Shown here piece after piece: positions 9,312 through 18,487 of a stretch of DNA of 59,661 bases. Under the pieces are notes generated by a model. That model worked only from the letters and a program-made list of their open reading frames with translations. It did not search any database and was not told where the DNA came from. The stretch is from an uncultured beta proteobacterium (GTDB taxonomy: Bacteria > Pseudomonadota > Gammaproteobacteria > Burkholderiales > Burkholderiaceae_B). The position numbers and the translations under genes were made by a program. The DNA is taken from the NCBI GenBank assembly GCA_903821335.1, contig CAIJKV010000267.1:1-59661 (forward strand), written 5' to 3'. Numbering within the stretch: position 1 is the first letter of the stretch; each line of letters starts with the position of its first letter.

Positions 9312-10211
9312 ATGAACCTGACCTGGCTTGAAGATTTCCAGACTCTCGCGGCCACCGGCAACTTTTCCCGGGCGGCAGAGCAGCGGCACTTGACCCAGCC
9401 CGCCTTTAGCCGTCGTATCCGGGCGCTTGAAGACTGGCTCGGAACCACGCTATTCGATCGAACCAGTCACCCTGCGATGCTGACGCCCGCGGGTCTCTGG
9501 TTTTGCAACGTTGCCAACGAAATGCTCGCTCGCGCCGCGCGCCTGCCAGACGAAGCACGCGCCATCGCGCAAGCCAACTCCACGACGCTGCGTTTCGCCG
9601 CCACGCACGCGCTGTCACTGACTTTCCTGCCAAAATGGCTAAGGGGTCTTGAATCCCGTATCACTCTGGGACCCATCCAGCTGGTCTCAGACGTCTTGCA
9701 GCAATGTGAGGCCCTGATGCTCCAGGGCAAGGTGCAGTTCCTGCTGTCCCATGCGCACGCCATGGTTCCATCCAGACTCGATCCCTCGGGTTACACCTCC
9801 ATCCGGGTCGGTACCGAAACGCTGGTCCCGGTCGCAGCACCAGATAAACAGGGCAAACCGCTCTATAGCTTGGCCAATATCACTAAAGAACGCGTTCCCA
9901 TCCTGACATATAGCGCCGAATCCGGCCTCGGCCGAGTGCTGCGAGCCTTGCGTGGCGCGCAACTTGACGACTCAAAGGTTGAAACGGTATTTACCGCCCA
10001 TCTTGCGACTGTGCTAAAAACGATGGCTCTGGAAGGGCGTGGCATCGCGTGGCTTCCCTGCGGCCTGATCGAGGAGAGCCTGCATGACGGTCGTCTCGTG
10101 CAGGCCGGTGCGCCCGACTGGCATGTCGATATTGAAATTCGTTTGTTCCGGCGCCTGGGTACCGAGTCTGCCACGGCCGAGTCCTTCTGGAAGGCTGCGA
10201 GTGATGCCTGA
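9312..10211 (+). CDS. LysR-type transcriptional regulator
   Basis: 299 residues. The N-terminal winged helix-turn-helix reads LEDFQTLAATGNFSRAAEQ then LTQPAFSRRIRALEDWLGT, a textbook LTTR domain; the rest is the periplasmic-binding-like effector domain. It is divergent from the lyase–Bug–SDR–tarD–ADH operon with 133 bases between, the usual arrangement for a regulator of that operon. The effector is probably the operon's substrate or an intermediate, which is inference. Confidence 0.93.
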   Translation: MNLTWLEDFQTLAATGNFSRAAEQRHLTQPAFSRRIRALEDWLGTTLFDRTSHPAMLTPAGLWFCNVANEMLARAARLPDEARAIAQANSTTLRFAATHALSLTFLPKWLRGLESRITLGPIQLVSDVLQQCEALMLQGKVQFLLSHAHAMVPSRLDPSGYTSIRVGTETLVPVAAPDKQGKPLYSLANITKERVPILTYSAESGLGRVLRALRGAQLDDSKVETVFTAHLATVLKTMALEGRGIAWLPCGLIEESLHDGRLVQAGAPDWHVDIEIRLFRRLGTESATAESFWKAASDA

Positions 10212-10266
10212 CGCACGACGCTGGAACCAATTATGATCAGCCTTCACAAGAGGCAGGAGTTTTAAG

Positions 10267-10650
10267 ATGGATAAGCACTTGCGCATGACGCTGACAGTTT
10301 TAATCCTGACGCTGGCCAGTGGTGCCGCGGGACCTGTGGCGGCGCAGGGACTGAGAGGCAACCCAGCCAGCTTTGGCACCGGCTGGCAAGTCGGTGGCAG
10401 CACTCCCGACCAGGGGTCAACCAGCGCGACGACCGGCAGCTACGGTTCAACAGGCGCCGGTTCGGCTGCTTCGGGCAGCGCATACAGTGGCAGCTCCGGT
10501 AGCAGCTACCAGGGCTCTGGCAGCAGCTATGGCGCCGCAACCACCCCGGGTTATGGCGCATCAACCAGCGGTGGTGCCAGCGCCGCGCCGCCCACTCCCG
10601 TTGCACCACCTGTCGCGCGGACACGCGGAAACGGCTTGCGTCCTCAATAA
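10267..10650 (+). CDS. Small exported Gly/Ser-rich protein, function unknown
   Basis: 127 residues. The first ~27 are a clear signal peptide (basic start, hydrophobic core, ending PVAAQG). The mature part is low-complexity Gly/Ser/Thr/Tyr (SYGSTGAGSAASGSAY and similar), then a Pro/Ala stretch and a basic C-terminus. AGGAG lies 8 bases before the ATG. No catalytic motif is visible; it may be a surface or envelope-associated disordered protein. It is not recognised. Confidence 0.7.
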   Translation: MDKHLRMTLTVLILTLASGAAGPVAAQGLRGNPASFGTGWQVGGSTPDQGSTSATTGSYGSTGAGSAASGSAYSGSSGSSYQGSGSSYGAATTPGYGASTSGGASAAPPTPVAPPVARTRGNGLRPQ

Positions 10651-10660
10651 GGGCAACAAC

Positions 10661-10954
10661 CTACCACCCCAGCAATTCCGCCAGTCTGTGCATGACCCAC
10701 TGCGCCTCGGCGTCGTTGACGCCGGCCTCTCCCGTCATCAGGCCCCGCAGCATGCGCTCAAGCACATCTGCCTCGGTAATGCCAAGCTCCCATAGCTTGT
10801 TGCTGGCGGGCTCGGTCAGCAGATTCGCCAGATCCTCACAATAGTCATAGCGTTCGTGGATGGTCTCCTTTGAGGCGCTGGGCTTGATCCGCCCAGGTTC
10901 CACAAACAAGGCAATAAACGAGGGCGGGACAAGAATCTGATTGTCGTCACTCAT
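10661..10954 (-). CDS. Conserved hypothetical protein (97 aa)
   Basis: A 97-residue acidic, mostly helical protein with motifs PPSFIALFVEPGR and a C-terminal WVMHRLAELLGW. I recall similar small proteins in Bordetella/Achromobacter, sometimes labelled only 'ATPase with chaperone activity', but no nucleotide motif is visible here and I do not assign that function. It follows the DUF6817-like gene on the same strand after a short gap. Confidence 0.7.
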   Translation of the reverse strand: MSDDNQILVPPSFIALFVEPGRIKPSASKETIHERYDYCEDLANLLTEPASNKLWELGITEADVLERMLRGLMTGEAGVNDAEAQWVMHRLAELLGW

Positions 10955-10990
10955 GACCTGCCACCGCGGAGGTGCGCTTTAGGTGTGTGC

Positions 10991-12076
10991 TCATGGCTTG
11001 AGCGCCACGTTATTGAGCTTGACCAGATGCTCAGGCCAGCTTTGTCGCTGGGCCGACTGCAGCAAAATCCTGCCCCAGGCCATCCAGGCATCCCAGCCAA
11101 TCCGTTTGTCCCACGAATTTCCCCAGCAGGCCGCGGTCTGTACCGCGCTTGCCGCCGCTGCTTGCGCCAGTTCGTACTGCTTTTCGGTCAGGTACAGCTG
11201 CGCCAGCAGCATCTGGGGCTCAGCCACCCACGGATTCATGGCGACAGCCTGCTCGAGAACAGCGACCGACGCAGCGGGCGAAACCAGTGGCTGATTTTGC
11301 TGCACCACCGACCAGTACAACGTGGCGGCGGCGGCTTCCTGCGCCTCGGTCAGGATGGCGCGTCCGGCATCAAACACCGGAGGCAGGGGAAGTTGGCCCT
11401 TCAGGGCAGGGTGCTGCAACAAATTGGCCAGGCGTGACATCTGACCCACCCGATACGTGGTCGGGCGCATCGGACCCGGCCACAAGCCGGCTGCCCAGTG
11501 CACCTGGCCCGACAAGAACTGATAATCAGGATAGCCGGTATAGATGTCGTCCTGCCAGCTGTACCATTGCTCGCAAATATCGGCCATGGTGACAATGATG
11601 TACACCGCCACATCATGGGCCGGCAAGATCAGGGGCGCCTCGTCCAGGGTGAGTGTCAGGCTGCCATCTGCCGCCAGGTTGCCAGCAAACAATTCGTGCA
11701 CGAATTGTTTGCGCGACATCACGCAAAACTGATAAATCAGGCGCTCGGCCTCGACCCCGACGGCCTCGGCCACGCGTGCGCGTTCGCTTTTGGGGTCGAA
11801 CTTCATCAGGTCGACATGGGCGTTGCCATACACGCTGTGCAACAACCCCAATAACCGGACGTGCGCGGGCTGCTTCCACAAAGTCAGCGTACGGGCTACC
11901 CCCACCAGATGGTGACGAAAGGTCCCTGCCTTATGCCAGTCCTGACCCACACCACGGCCAAGCACCATGGGCATGACGGGTCCCAGGTCCGGATCATGTT
12001 GCAGCCATTCCTCATCAAGCAGGCTGACCGCACGCTCGAGCTGCGTGTCGTCGAGTTTTTGAAAATTCTTGTTCAT
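10991..12076 (-). CDS. DUF6817-type metal-hydrolase-like domain protein with C-terminal TPR-like helices
   Basis: 361 residues from ATG 12076 (GGAGG four bases upstream). The N-terminal half has GTFRHHLVGVARTL and LLGLLHSVYG, the conserved pattern of DUF6817 (resembling an HD-type metal site with paired His residues). The C-terminal ~120 residues (ASVAVLEQAVAMNPW, LLAQLYLTEKQYELA) read as TPR-like helical repeats. No signal peptide. Function unknown; a cytoplasmic hydrolase or oxygenase-like enzyme with a protein-binding tail is the plainest guess. Confidence 0.72.
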   Translation of the reverse strand: MNKNFQKLDDTQLERAVSLLDEEWLQHDPDLGPVMPMVLGRGVGQDWHKAGTFRHHLVGVARTLTLWKQPAHVRLLGLLHSVYGNAHVDLMKFDPKSERARVAEAVGVEAERLIYQFCVMSRKQFVHELFAGNLAADGSLTLTLDEAPLILPAHDVAVYIIVTMADICEQWYSWQDDIYTGYPDYQFLSGQVHWAAGLWPGPMRPTTYRVGQMSRLANLLQHPALKGQLPLPPVFDAGRAILTEAQEAAAATLYWSVVQQNQPLVSPAASVAVLEQAVAMNPWVAEPQMLLAQLYLTEKQYELAQAAAASAVQTAACWGNSWDKRIGWDAWMAWGRILLQSAQRQSWPEHLVKLNNVALKP

Positions 12077-12177
12077 CGTGCCTCCGGCTATCAAGCGTAC
12101 GATCAAAGCACATTTTGGCCTCTGTTGTCATCCGTCATCCTTTCTCTGATAATCGACTGCGACACCTCAACTGGATT

Positions 12178-13197
12178 ATGAGCAAAATGATCAATGCAGC
12201 AATCGTCGGAATGGGAACCTGGGGCCAGAATCTGGTCAAAAGCGTGCAAGGCGTGAGCCCTCACATTCAATTTGTTGCGGGGGCGACCCGCACGCCCGCC
12301 AAGGCGACAGACTTTGCGGCCCGGCACAAGATCCGGATGACCGACAGTTATGAAGCCTTGCTGGAGGACCCCGCCATTGACGCCGTCGTGCTTGCGACAC
12401 CACACTCGATGCACACCACGCAGATCGTGGCGGCAGCACAAGCCGGCAAGCATGTGTTCTGTGAAAAGCCCCTGGGCCTGGACAGCGCAAGCGCCAGGCG
12501 TGCCGCCGAGGCGGCGGCACTGAACAAGGTTGTACTCGGCGTGGGGTACAACTGGCGGTTTCAGCCGGCGTTGCAGGAAATTCGCCGCATGATCGACGAT
12601 GGGCGTCTGGGCAAAGTCCTGCATATCGAGGGTAACTTTTGCGGCCCGAGTGCCTACCGCTTTCCCAACGGCCACTGGCGCCACGCAGGCGACGAGTCCC
12701 CGGCGGGTGGCATGACGGGTCGCGGCGTGCACGTGCTTGACGCCATGATGTACCTGGCGGGCCCTATTGACCAGGTCACCGCGCAAAGCTATCGCCTCGC
12801 GCAGGACTTCGGGTCCGACGACACCACCTCGATGCTGTTGCATTTTGCCGGCGGCTCGACCGGCTACCTTGGCACCGTCATCGCCACCGCCGAGACCTGG
12901 CGCATGCAAGTCTTCGGGTCCAACGGCTGGGTTCAGGTCGGCGACGTCGAGCATCTCAGCACCTGGGACCTGCTGGTCTGCATGATAGACCGCGACAATG
13001 TCACCAACAAACAAAAGCCGGTGCGCACCAGTTTCGCGCCGGTCAGCACTGAACGTGCCGAGCTCGAACACTTCGCGGCCTGCATCGTAAACCACCACGC
13101 CCTGGTGACGCCCGACGGCGACGCTGTGCGTAACGCCGAGGTGCTTGAGGCCATCGTCCGGTCGTCGTCTTCCCACACAACCGTCAAGATAGACTGA
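12178..13197 (+). CDS. Gfo/Idh/MocA family oxidoreductase
   Basis: 339 residues from ATG 12178. The Rossmann motif AAIVGMGTWGQNLV opens the protein; HVFCEKPLGLD supplies the family's EKP catalytic Lys, and the C-terminal alpha/beta domain has the GGMTGRGVHVLDAMMYL helix with the conserved His/Asp. Such enzymes are NAD(P)-dependent dehydrogenases of sugars, cyclitols or related compounds. It is followed 36 bases on by a Bug receptor and then deacetylase and gamma-glutamyltransferase genes on the same strand, so it probably opens that operon. Confidence 0.9.
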   Translation: MSKMINAAIVGMGTWGQNLVKSVQGVSPHIQFVAGATRTPAKATDFAARHKIRMTDSYEALLEDPAIDAVVLATPHSMHTTQIVAAAQAGKHVFCEKPLGLDSASARRAAEAAALNKVVLGVGYNWRFQPALQEIRRMIDDGRLGKVLHIEGNFCGPSAYRFPNGHWRHAGDESPAGGMTGRGVHVLDAMMYLAGPIDQVTAQSYRLAQDFGSDDTTSMLLHFAGGSTGYLGTVIATAETWRMQVFGSNGWVQVGDVEHLSTWDLLVCMIDRDNVTNKQKPVRTSFAPVSTERAELEHFAACIVNHHALVTPDGDAVRNAEVLEAIVRSSSSHTTVKID

Positions 13198-13233
13198 GCC
13201 CGGTTTTCTTGAAAACCCCCGGAGGGTTTCATC

Positions 13234-14253
13234 ATGCGTGAATTACATCCTGTTGTGCGCGCCCTACTGCCGATGTTTGTGGCCACCCTGCTGGTCGCTC
13301 CCCTGCACGCACAGACCACGACCACGGCGTCCTCCACGGCTGCCGCCGAAAGTTACCCGAACAAACCCATACGCGTGATCGTGCCCTCACCGCCTGGCGG
13401 GCCACCCGACCTGATCATGCGTGCGCTCGCGCCCAAGCTTTCGCAATCCCTTGGCCAACCCGTGATTATCGAAAACCGGCTGGGCGCGGGGGGCATGGTC
13501 GGGACCGCTTACGTTGCCAAGCTGCCCCCGGACGGCTACACCTGGCTGTTCACAACGGCCTCGCATGTCAACATTCCCCCCTTCAACGAAAACGTCACGT
13601 ATGACGCCGTGCGCGACTTCACGCACGTGACCCTGGTTGCGCAGAACTTCGGCCAGGCACTGGTCGTGCCGGCAGGCTCAACGTCTAAAACCTTCGGTGA
13701 ACTGATTGCCCAGGCAAAAAAGAAGCCTGGCAGCCTGACCTATGGCCACGCCGGGTTGGGCACGGCCAGTCATATCCCCGCTGAAGTCATGAAGACCATG
13801 ACCGGCACCGACATCCTGCCAGTCCCCTACAAAGGCGTCGCAGAGGCTACCAACGATGTGCTGGCAGGGCGGATCGACCTGTTTTTTGTCGGCACCCAGA
13901 TTGCCTTGCAATACGTCCAGGCCGAAAAATTGCATGCCCTGGCCATCACAGGCGCCAAGCGCTGGAAGGGCATGCCTGAAGTACCCACCTTGCAGGAACT
14001 GGGACTTGACGGCTTTAACGTGGTGAACTGGTTTGGTTTGTGGATGCCGGCGGGTGTACCACCGAGTATCGTCAACCGTGTGCAGGCCGATATCGTCCAG
14101 GCCATCGGACAGCCGGATGTCATGCAGCAATTTGACACACTGGGGCTTGAAGGCGTGGGAATGAAGCCAGACGCATTCGCAAAGTATGTCGCCAAGGAAG
14201 CGGCCGCCGCGCAGGATATCGCACGCAAGGTGACCCCGGAGACCCTCAAATGA
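13234..14253 (+). CDS. Bug-family (TctC-like) periplasmic receptor
   Basis: 339 residues, ATG with GGAGGG upstream. The signal peptide ends LHAQ and a Thr/Ala-rich linker precedes the mature fold. Family motifs: IRVIVPSPPGGPPDLIMRAL, NRLGAGGMVGTAYVA, and LPPDGYTWLF. The stop overlaps the next start by four bases (ATGA), so receptor and deacetylase are translated together. The ligand may be an N-acylated or carboxylated compound handled by the deacetylase/GGT pair; this is inference. Confidence 0.93.
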   Translation: MRELHPVVRALLPMFVATLLVAPLHAQTTTTASSTAAAESYPNKPIRVIVPSPPGGPPDLIMRALAPKLSQSLGQPVIIENRLGAGGMVGTAYVAKLPPDGYTWLFTTASHVNIPPFNENVTYDAVRDFTHVTLVAQNFGQALVVPAGSTSKTFGELIAQAKKKPGSLTYGHAGLGTASHIPAEVMKTMTGTDILPVPYKGVAEATNDVLAGRIDLFFVGTQIALQYVQAEKLHALAITGAKRWKGMPEVPTLQELGLDGFNVVNWFGLWMPAGVPPSIVNRVQADIVQAIGQPDVMQQFDTLGLEGVGMKPDAFAKYVAKEAAAAQDIARKVTPETLK

Positions 14254-15167
14254 GCACAAGCGCAGACATCCCGATGGAGCCCTGGCAGTGGCCCGAAGAA
14301 CGTTGGCGCGAAATCGTCAACCGTGTGCGTGCTGGCCGCAGCTTGCGGCCACGTCTGTGGCCGCAAGGCGCACGATGCGCCGTCGCCCTGTCCTTCGATT
14401 CGGATCACGAAACCAATGAGCTGAGAGACGGCGGCGAATCGCCGGGCAAGCTGTCGCAAGGGCAGTACGGCAATCGGCAGGGGGTCCCCCGCATACTGAG
14501 CCTGCTGGCGAGGCACGACGTCCCGGCAAGTTTTTTTGTGCCAGCGGTCACCGCCCTGCTTTATCCGGACGAACAGCGTCGCCTGACCGCCGAGGGGCAT
14601 GAAGTCGGCATTCACGGCTGGATACACGAACGTAACGCCGTCCTGCCGCTTGAGGCCGAACGCGACCTGATGTTGCGCAGTGCCGATGTACTCGAAAAAA
14701 TATCCGGTGTCCGCCCGGTTGGCATGCGCACGCCTTCATGGGACTTCAGCCCCAACACCCTGGCGCTCACCCAAGAGATGGGCCTGATCTATGACTCGTC
14801 CCTGATGGCAGATGTCGACTGCTATGAACTGATGCTCAATGGCGAAGACACCGGCGTGATTGAACTCCCTGTCGAGTGGATCCGCGACGATGCCGTGTAC
14901 TTCAACATGAATCGTTTTTCGGGCTTGCGTCCGCACACGGCACCCACGGCAGTCTTTGATATTTTCAAACGCGAATTCGACGCCGCCTACCAGGAAGGCG
15001 GCCTGTTTCAACTCACCATGCATCCGCACATCACGGGCTACCGGTCACGCATCTGGATTCTGGAAGAACTGATCCGCCATATGCGCAGCTTGCCCGGCGT
15101 CTGGTTCGCCACGCACGCTGACGTCGTCCGTTATGTCAAACAACATGGCCACAACAATGATCGATAA
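14250..15167 (+). CDS. Polysaccharide deacetylase family protein (PuuE/PgdA-like)
   Basis: 305 residues of the NodB-homology fold in the long form shared by allantoinase PuuE and Helicobacter PgdA. Motifs in order: ALSFDSDHE (motif 1, with the second Asp position altered), HGWIHE (His-x3-His metal ligands), RTPSWDFS, and LTMHPHITG. No signal peptide, so it is cytoplasmic and probably acts on a small molecule, not on cell wall. It overlaps the Bug gene upstream (4 bases) and gamma-glutamyltransferase downstream (35 bases), so the three are tightly coupled. C–N hydrolysis of an amide or formamide group is the likely reaction. Confidence 0.86.
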   Translation: MSTSADIPMEPWQWPEERWREIVNRVRAGRSLRPRLWPQGARCAVALSFDSDHETNELRDGGESPGKLSQGQYGNRQGVPRILSLLARHDVPASFFVPAVTALLYPDEQRRLTAEGHEVGIHGWIHERNAVLPLEAERDLMLRSADVLEKISGVRPVGMRTPSWDFSPNTLALTQEMGLIYDSSLMADVDCYELMLNGEDTGVIELPVEWIRDDAVYFNMNRFSGLRPHTAPTAVFDIFKREFDAAYQEGGLFQLTMHPHITGYRSRIWILEELIRHMRSLPGVWFATHADVVRYVKQHGHNNDR

Positions 15168-16746
15168 CTTCTCAAATTCACAACACGTCAGAAAAACGGT
15201 CATCGCCACGGAAGGTGGGATCGTCGCGGCGCAGCACCGCCGTGCAGCGGCGGTTGGCGCGGCCGTCCTCGCGGCGGGTGGTGACGCCGTCGACGCCGCC
15301 ATCGCCACCTCGTTTGCGATTGGGGTGGTCGAACCCTGGATGAGCGGCCCTGCAGCAGGCGGCGTGATGATGCTCTGGCGCGCCGACGAACAACGCGCGC
15401 GGGTGATCGATTTTGGTTGCCGCTCGCCACGCGAGCTTGACCCCGCCAACTACCCCTTGAGCGGCGCAGGAAAATCCTCCGACCTGTTTCCGTGGCCTGC
15501 AGTCGTCGATGATCGCAACGTCATGGGCGCAACCGCAGTCGCGGTGCCCGGCGTAGTGTCGGGCATGGGGCTTGCGCATGAACATTTTGGACGCCTGCCC
15601 TGGCACGATCTGGTCTCGCCAGCGGCAAAACTGGCCGAGGAAGGCCTGATTGTCGACTGGTACACCTCGCTCTTGATCGGAGCGAACGCGCGCGCGCTGT
15701 CGCAGGATGCGCACGCCGCAGCCTTGTTTCTTGAAGAAGGCCAATGGCCCATCTCGGGTGACTGGACGGCGCTCAACGATCGACACCTGAATCAACAAGC
15801 CTTCGCGCGGACGTTGCAGCACATTGCAGAGTTCGGACCTGAAGCGTTCTATACAGGCGATATTGCCCACGCACTGGTGCGTGACGTGCGCGCAAAGGGA
15901 GGATGTCTGAGCCTGGAAGACCTGGCGTCCTATCAGGCAGAAATGGTTGAGCCACTCGAGATCCCCTACAGTGGCGGGCGTGTGTATGCGGCTCCTGGCA
16001 TGACAGGGGGTCCGACGCTTGGAAAGGCACTGGAATTACTCGCTCGCGAACACCTGCGCGCGCAAAGCGCCGAGGCGCCCGGGGTCGCGACCTACACGGG
16101 GTTCGCACGCGCGCTTGATGCGGCGTTCCGTGTCCGGTTTGAAAGTATGGGCGATCATGAATCACCCAGGGCACCAGGGTGCACGACTCATTTCAGCGTC
16201 GTGGATCGCCATGGCAACATGGTCGCCGTCACCCAGACCCTGCTGTCGATCTTTGGTTCGCGCGTGGTGTCACCGTCAACCGGGCTGCTGCTCAACAATG
16301 GCGTGATGTGGTTCGATCCGGAACCTGGCAAACCCAATTCGCTCGCCCCGAACAAACGCTGCCTGGCCAATTATTGCCCGGTGATCGGAGAAGACTCACG
16401 CGCACGACGCTTCGCAATCGGCGCCTCGGGCGGTCGCAAGATTCTTGGTTCGGTGATGCAACTCAGTTCATTCATCATGGACCACGGGCTCGATCTCGAA
16501 GAAGCGTTCCACCAACCCCGCATCGATGTCAGCGGGGGTGGCCAAGTCATCGCAGACCACACGCTGCCCGCCGACGTGCTGTCAGCGCTCAGCAAAACCA
16601 TGCCCGTCACTGAGGCGCGCCGCAACGCCTATCCTTACGCCTTCGCCTGCCCGGCGGGCGTCATGCGTGACGGCGACCTGAACACCGGTTGCACGGAAAT
16701 CATGTCGCCCTACGGGGACGCAGTCAGCGAAGGTCAGGTGGCGTAG
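15133..16746 (+). CDS. Gamma-glutamyltransferase family Ntn-hydrolase
   Basis: 537 residues. The N-terminal part has GGIVAAQHRRAAAVGAAVLAAGGDAVDAA (seen in two pieces) typical of GGT; the self-cleavage site and nucleophile are in GCTTHFSVVD, where the Thr before His becomes the new N-terminus. Substrate-site blocks SIFGSRVVSPSTG and FAIGASGGRKI follow. No signal peptide is present, so unlike E. coli Ggt it stays in the cytoplasm. Starts at 15133, 15145 or 15157 are possible; all overlap the deacetylase gene. Together with the deacetylase and the nearby amidase it suggests stepwise hydrolysis of an amide-linked acid. Confidence 0.9.
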   Translation: MSNNMATTMIDNFSNSQHVRKTVIATEGGIVAAQHRRAAAVGAAVLAAGGDAVDAAIATSFAIGVVEPWMSGPAAGGVMMLWRADEQRARVIDFGCRSPRELDPANYPLSGAGKSSDLFPWPAVVDDRNVMGATAVAVPGVVSGMGLAHEHFGRLPWHDLVSPAAKLAEEGLIVDWYTSLLIGANARALSQDAHAAALFLEEGQWPISGDWTALNDRHLNQQAFARTLQHIAEFGPEAFYTGDIAHALVRDVRAKGGCLSLEDLASYQAEMVEPLEIPYSGGRVYAAPGMTGGPTLGKALELLAREHLRAQSAEAPGVATYTGFARALDAAFRVRFESMGDHESPRAPGCTTHFSVVDRHGNMVAVTQTLLSIFGSRVVSPSTGLLLNNGVMWFDPEPGKPNSLAPNKRCLANYCPVIGEDSRARRFAIGASGGRKILGSVMQLSSFIMDHGLDLEEAFHQPRIDVSGGGQVIADHTLPADVLSALSKTMPVTEARRNAYPYAFACPAGVMRDGDLNTGCTEIMSPYGDAVSEGQVA

Positions 16747-16760
16747 GCCGCAGGGACCAC

Positions 16761-18083
16761 TCAGCTGGTCGAGGCTTTGTTTGCACGCGCGAGCGCGCTT
16801 TCGACCCACTTGGCAGTGCGCAACAGATGCGCATCCTGCCGATAGGGCGCCACCAGTTGCACACCGAGCGGCAACCCGTTCGCGGAACGCCCAATCGGCA
16901 TGGTGATCGCGGGCAATCCGGTAAAGCTCCACAGCGCGCAAAAGATCGGATCACCTGTAAATGAAAGGCCCAAAGGTGCCTCACCCGTGGCGGGCGTGGT
17001 CAGCACCGCGTCAAAGCCTTGCAGCTGACTGGTCGCACCCTGACGCAAGGTTTGCTGCAATGCGCGCGCAGCCAGGTATTGCATCGCTGAACGACCCTGC
17101 CCGCGTGTGACCAGGTCCCTGATATGCATACTTGTGCGGTCTGGAAATTGGTCAACATGGCTGCGGTGAATCGCGCCGCCTTCGGCTTCAAGCAGGCAAT
17201 GCAGGCCATCGATCCCTTGCCAGTAAATATCCGGCAACGAAAACGCTTCGACTGTCGCGCCGCCCGCGCGCAGCGCCGCGACCGTGCGCTCAAGGGCTGC
17301 TGACTGTTCGGCGGTCACCTTGTCATCATGAGGCGTGCGCAGCAGGGCCAAACGTGGCGCGGCGGTCGGTGCCAGCCCATGCTCCGGGTCAAGCAGGACG
17401 GCAGGCAACACGACGCTGTCAGGCTCTGAGGCGACTCTGTTGCGCAACAGATTGAACGCAAACGCCGCATCATCAACGGATCGTGTCATGAAACCAACGT
17501 GATCCAGCGATCCCGACAACGGAAATACCCCTGCGCGCGGGATCGCTCCGTAACTGGCCTTGAACCCCACCACTCCACAATAGGCAGCTGGCCGAATGAC
17601 GGATCCGACCGTCTGCGTACCCAGTGCCAGGGGCAATACCCCTGCTGCCACGGCCGCAGCCGACCCGCTCGAGGAACCTCCGGGAGTATGTGCAGGATTC
17701 CAGGGGTTCACGGTCGGCCCTGGCTCGCGCCAGGCAAACTCGGTGGTCACGGTTTTGCCAAACACCACGCCGCCCAGTTGCCGGATCTGGGTCACGATGG
17801 CCGCGTCGCACGTTGCCATGTGGTCCACATAAATCGGTGAACCCATGGTCGTGGGCAAGTCAACGGTGGCGACCAGGTCCTTGACGCCCACTGGAATGCC
17901 CGCGAGCGGTCCGTCGCCAATATTGCGAAACATGTCGGCCAGCGACGCACGCGACACAAACGCATGCAGCCACGGCTCGACCTCGTCGGCACGACGCGCG
18001 CACTGTTGCACATAGTCTTCTGGATCGAGTGCGCCAGATTGAATGGCGCGACTTGCTGCAAGCAAACCGGGAAGTGTGGTCAT
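16761..18083 (-). CDS. Amidase (amidase signature family)
   Basis: 440 residues from ATG 18083. The Ser–cisSer–Lys triad is visible: Lys in PVGVKDL, cis-Ser in PGGSSSGSAAAVAAG, and the nucleophile Ser in GTQTVGSVIRPAAYCG. It hydrolyses amides to acid and ammonia; GatA-type function is unlikely because gatB/C are absent and the gene sits in catabolic surroundings. It is convergent with the gamma-glutamyltransferase gene (15-base gap) and lies downstream of a small lipoprotein gene on its own strand. Confidence 0.9.
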   Translation of the reverse strand: MTTLPGLLAASRAIQSGALDPEDYVQQCARRADEVEPWLHAFVSRASLADMFRNIGDGPLAGIPVGVKDLVATVDLPTTMGSPIYVDHMATCDAAIVTQIRQLGGVVFGKTVTTEFAWREPGPTVNPWNPAHTPGGSSSGSAAAVAAGVLPLALGTQTVGSVIRPAAYCGVVGFKASYGAIPRAGVFPLSGSLDHVGFMTRSVDDAAFAFNLLRNRVASEPDSVVLPAVLLDPEHGLAPTAAPRLALLRTPHDDKVTAEQSAALERTVAALRAGGATVEAFSLPDIYWQGIDGLHCLLEAEGGAIHRSHVDQFPDRTSMHIRDLVTRGQGRSAMQYLAARALQQTLRQGATSQLQGFDAVLTTPATGEAPLGLSFTGDPIFCALWSFTGLPAITMPIGRSANGLPLGVQLVAPYRQDAHLLRTAKWVESALARANKASTS

Positions 18084-18121
18084 GATTGTTCTCAGGTCAG
18101 ACTCATCAGGCCCGGGGTGGG

Positions 18122-18487
18122 CTAGCCACCTATGCGCCGCGAACAATCGACGGTTGCGCGCAGCAGCAGACGGTCGGTGTCACCGTTCGGGTCGTATTCA
18201 GAAGCGGTCACCACGCAGCCAGACACTTTTTCGATCGCCTGGATCTGCCTGGCCTGCTGAGCCGCCAGGTCGGGTGACATACCACCCTGTTTGCCGCCAT
18301 AGGCCTCAAACCTGTTGTCCCCAAGCGGCAGCACACTGATCTCGCGATGATCCAGCACGACGACCTGCTTTTGGGTGCTCTGGTGGTAATAAACCGGGCT
18401 GCCCTGGCAACCTGCGAGAACAAACAGCATGGACACGGCAACCCATGACAAAATTTTGCCGTCCCTGAACTTCAGCGTGTCCACCAT
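18122..18487 (-). CDS. Putative small lipoprotein, function unknown
   Basis: 121 residues. A hydrophobic stretch ends in the lipobox LAGC at about residues 24-27, so the mature protein should be lipidated. The mature part begins QGSPVYYHQST and contains two further Cys (VSGCVVTA and VDCSRRIGG) that could form a disulfide in the periplasm. No known domain recognised. It precedes the amidase gene by 38 bases on the same strand. Confidence 0.72.
   Translation of the reverse strand: MVDTLKFRDGKILSWVAVSMLFVLAGCQGSPVYYHQSTQKQVVVLDHREISVLPLGDNRFEAYGGKQGGMSPDLAAQQARQIQAIEKVSGCVVTASEYDPNGDTDRLLLRATVDCSRRIGG

Noticed and set aside
12103-13176. A 357-codon open frame opposite the Gfo/Idh/MocA gene
   Set aside because: The + strand gene has Rossmann and EKP motifs; the reverse frame has none and reflects high GC at third positions.
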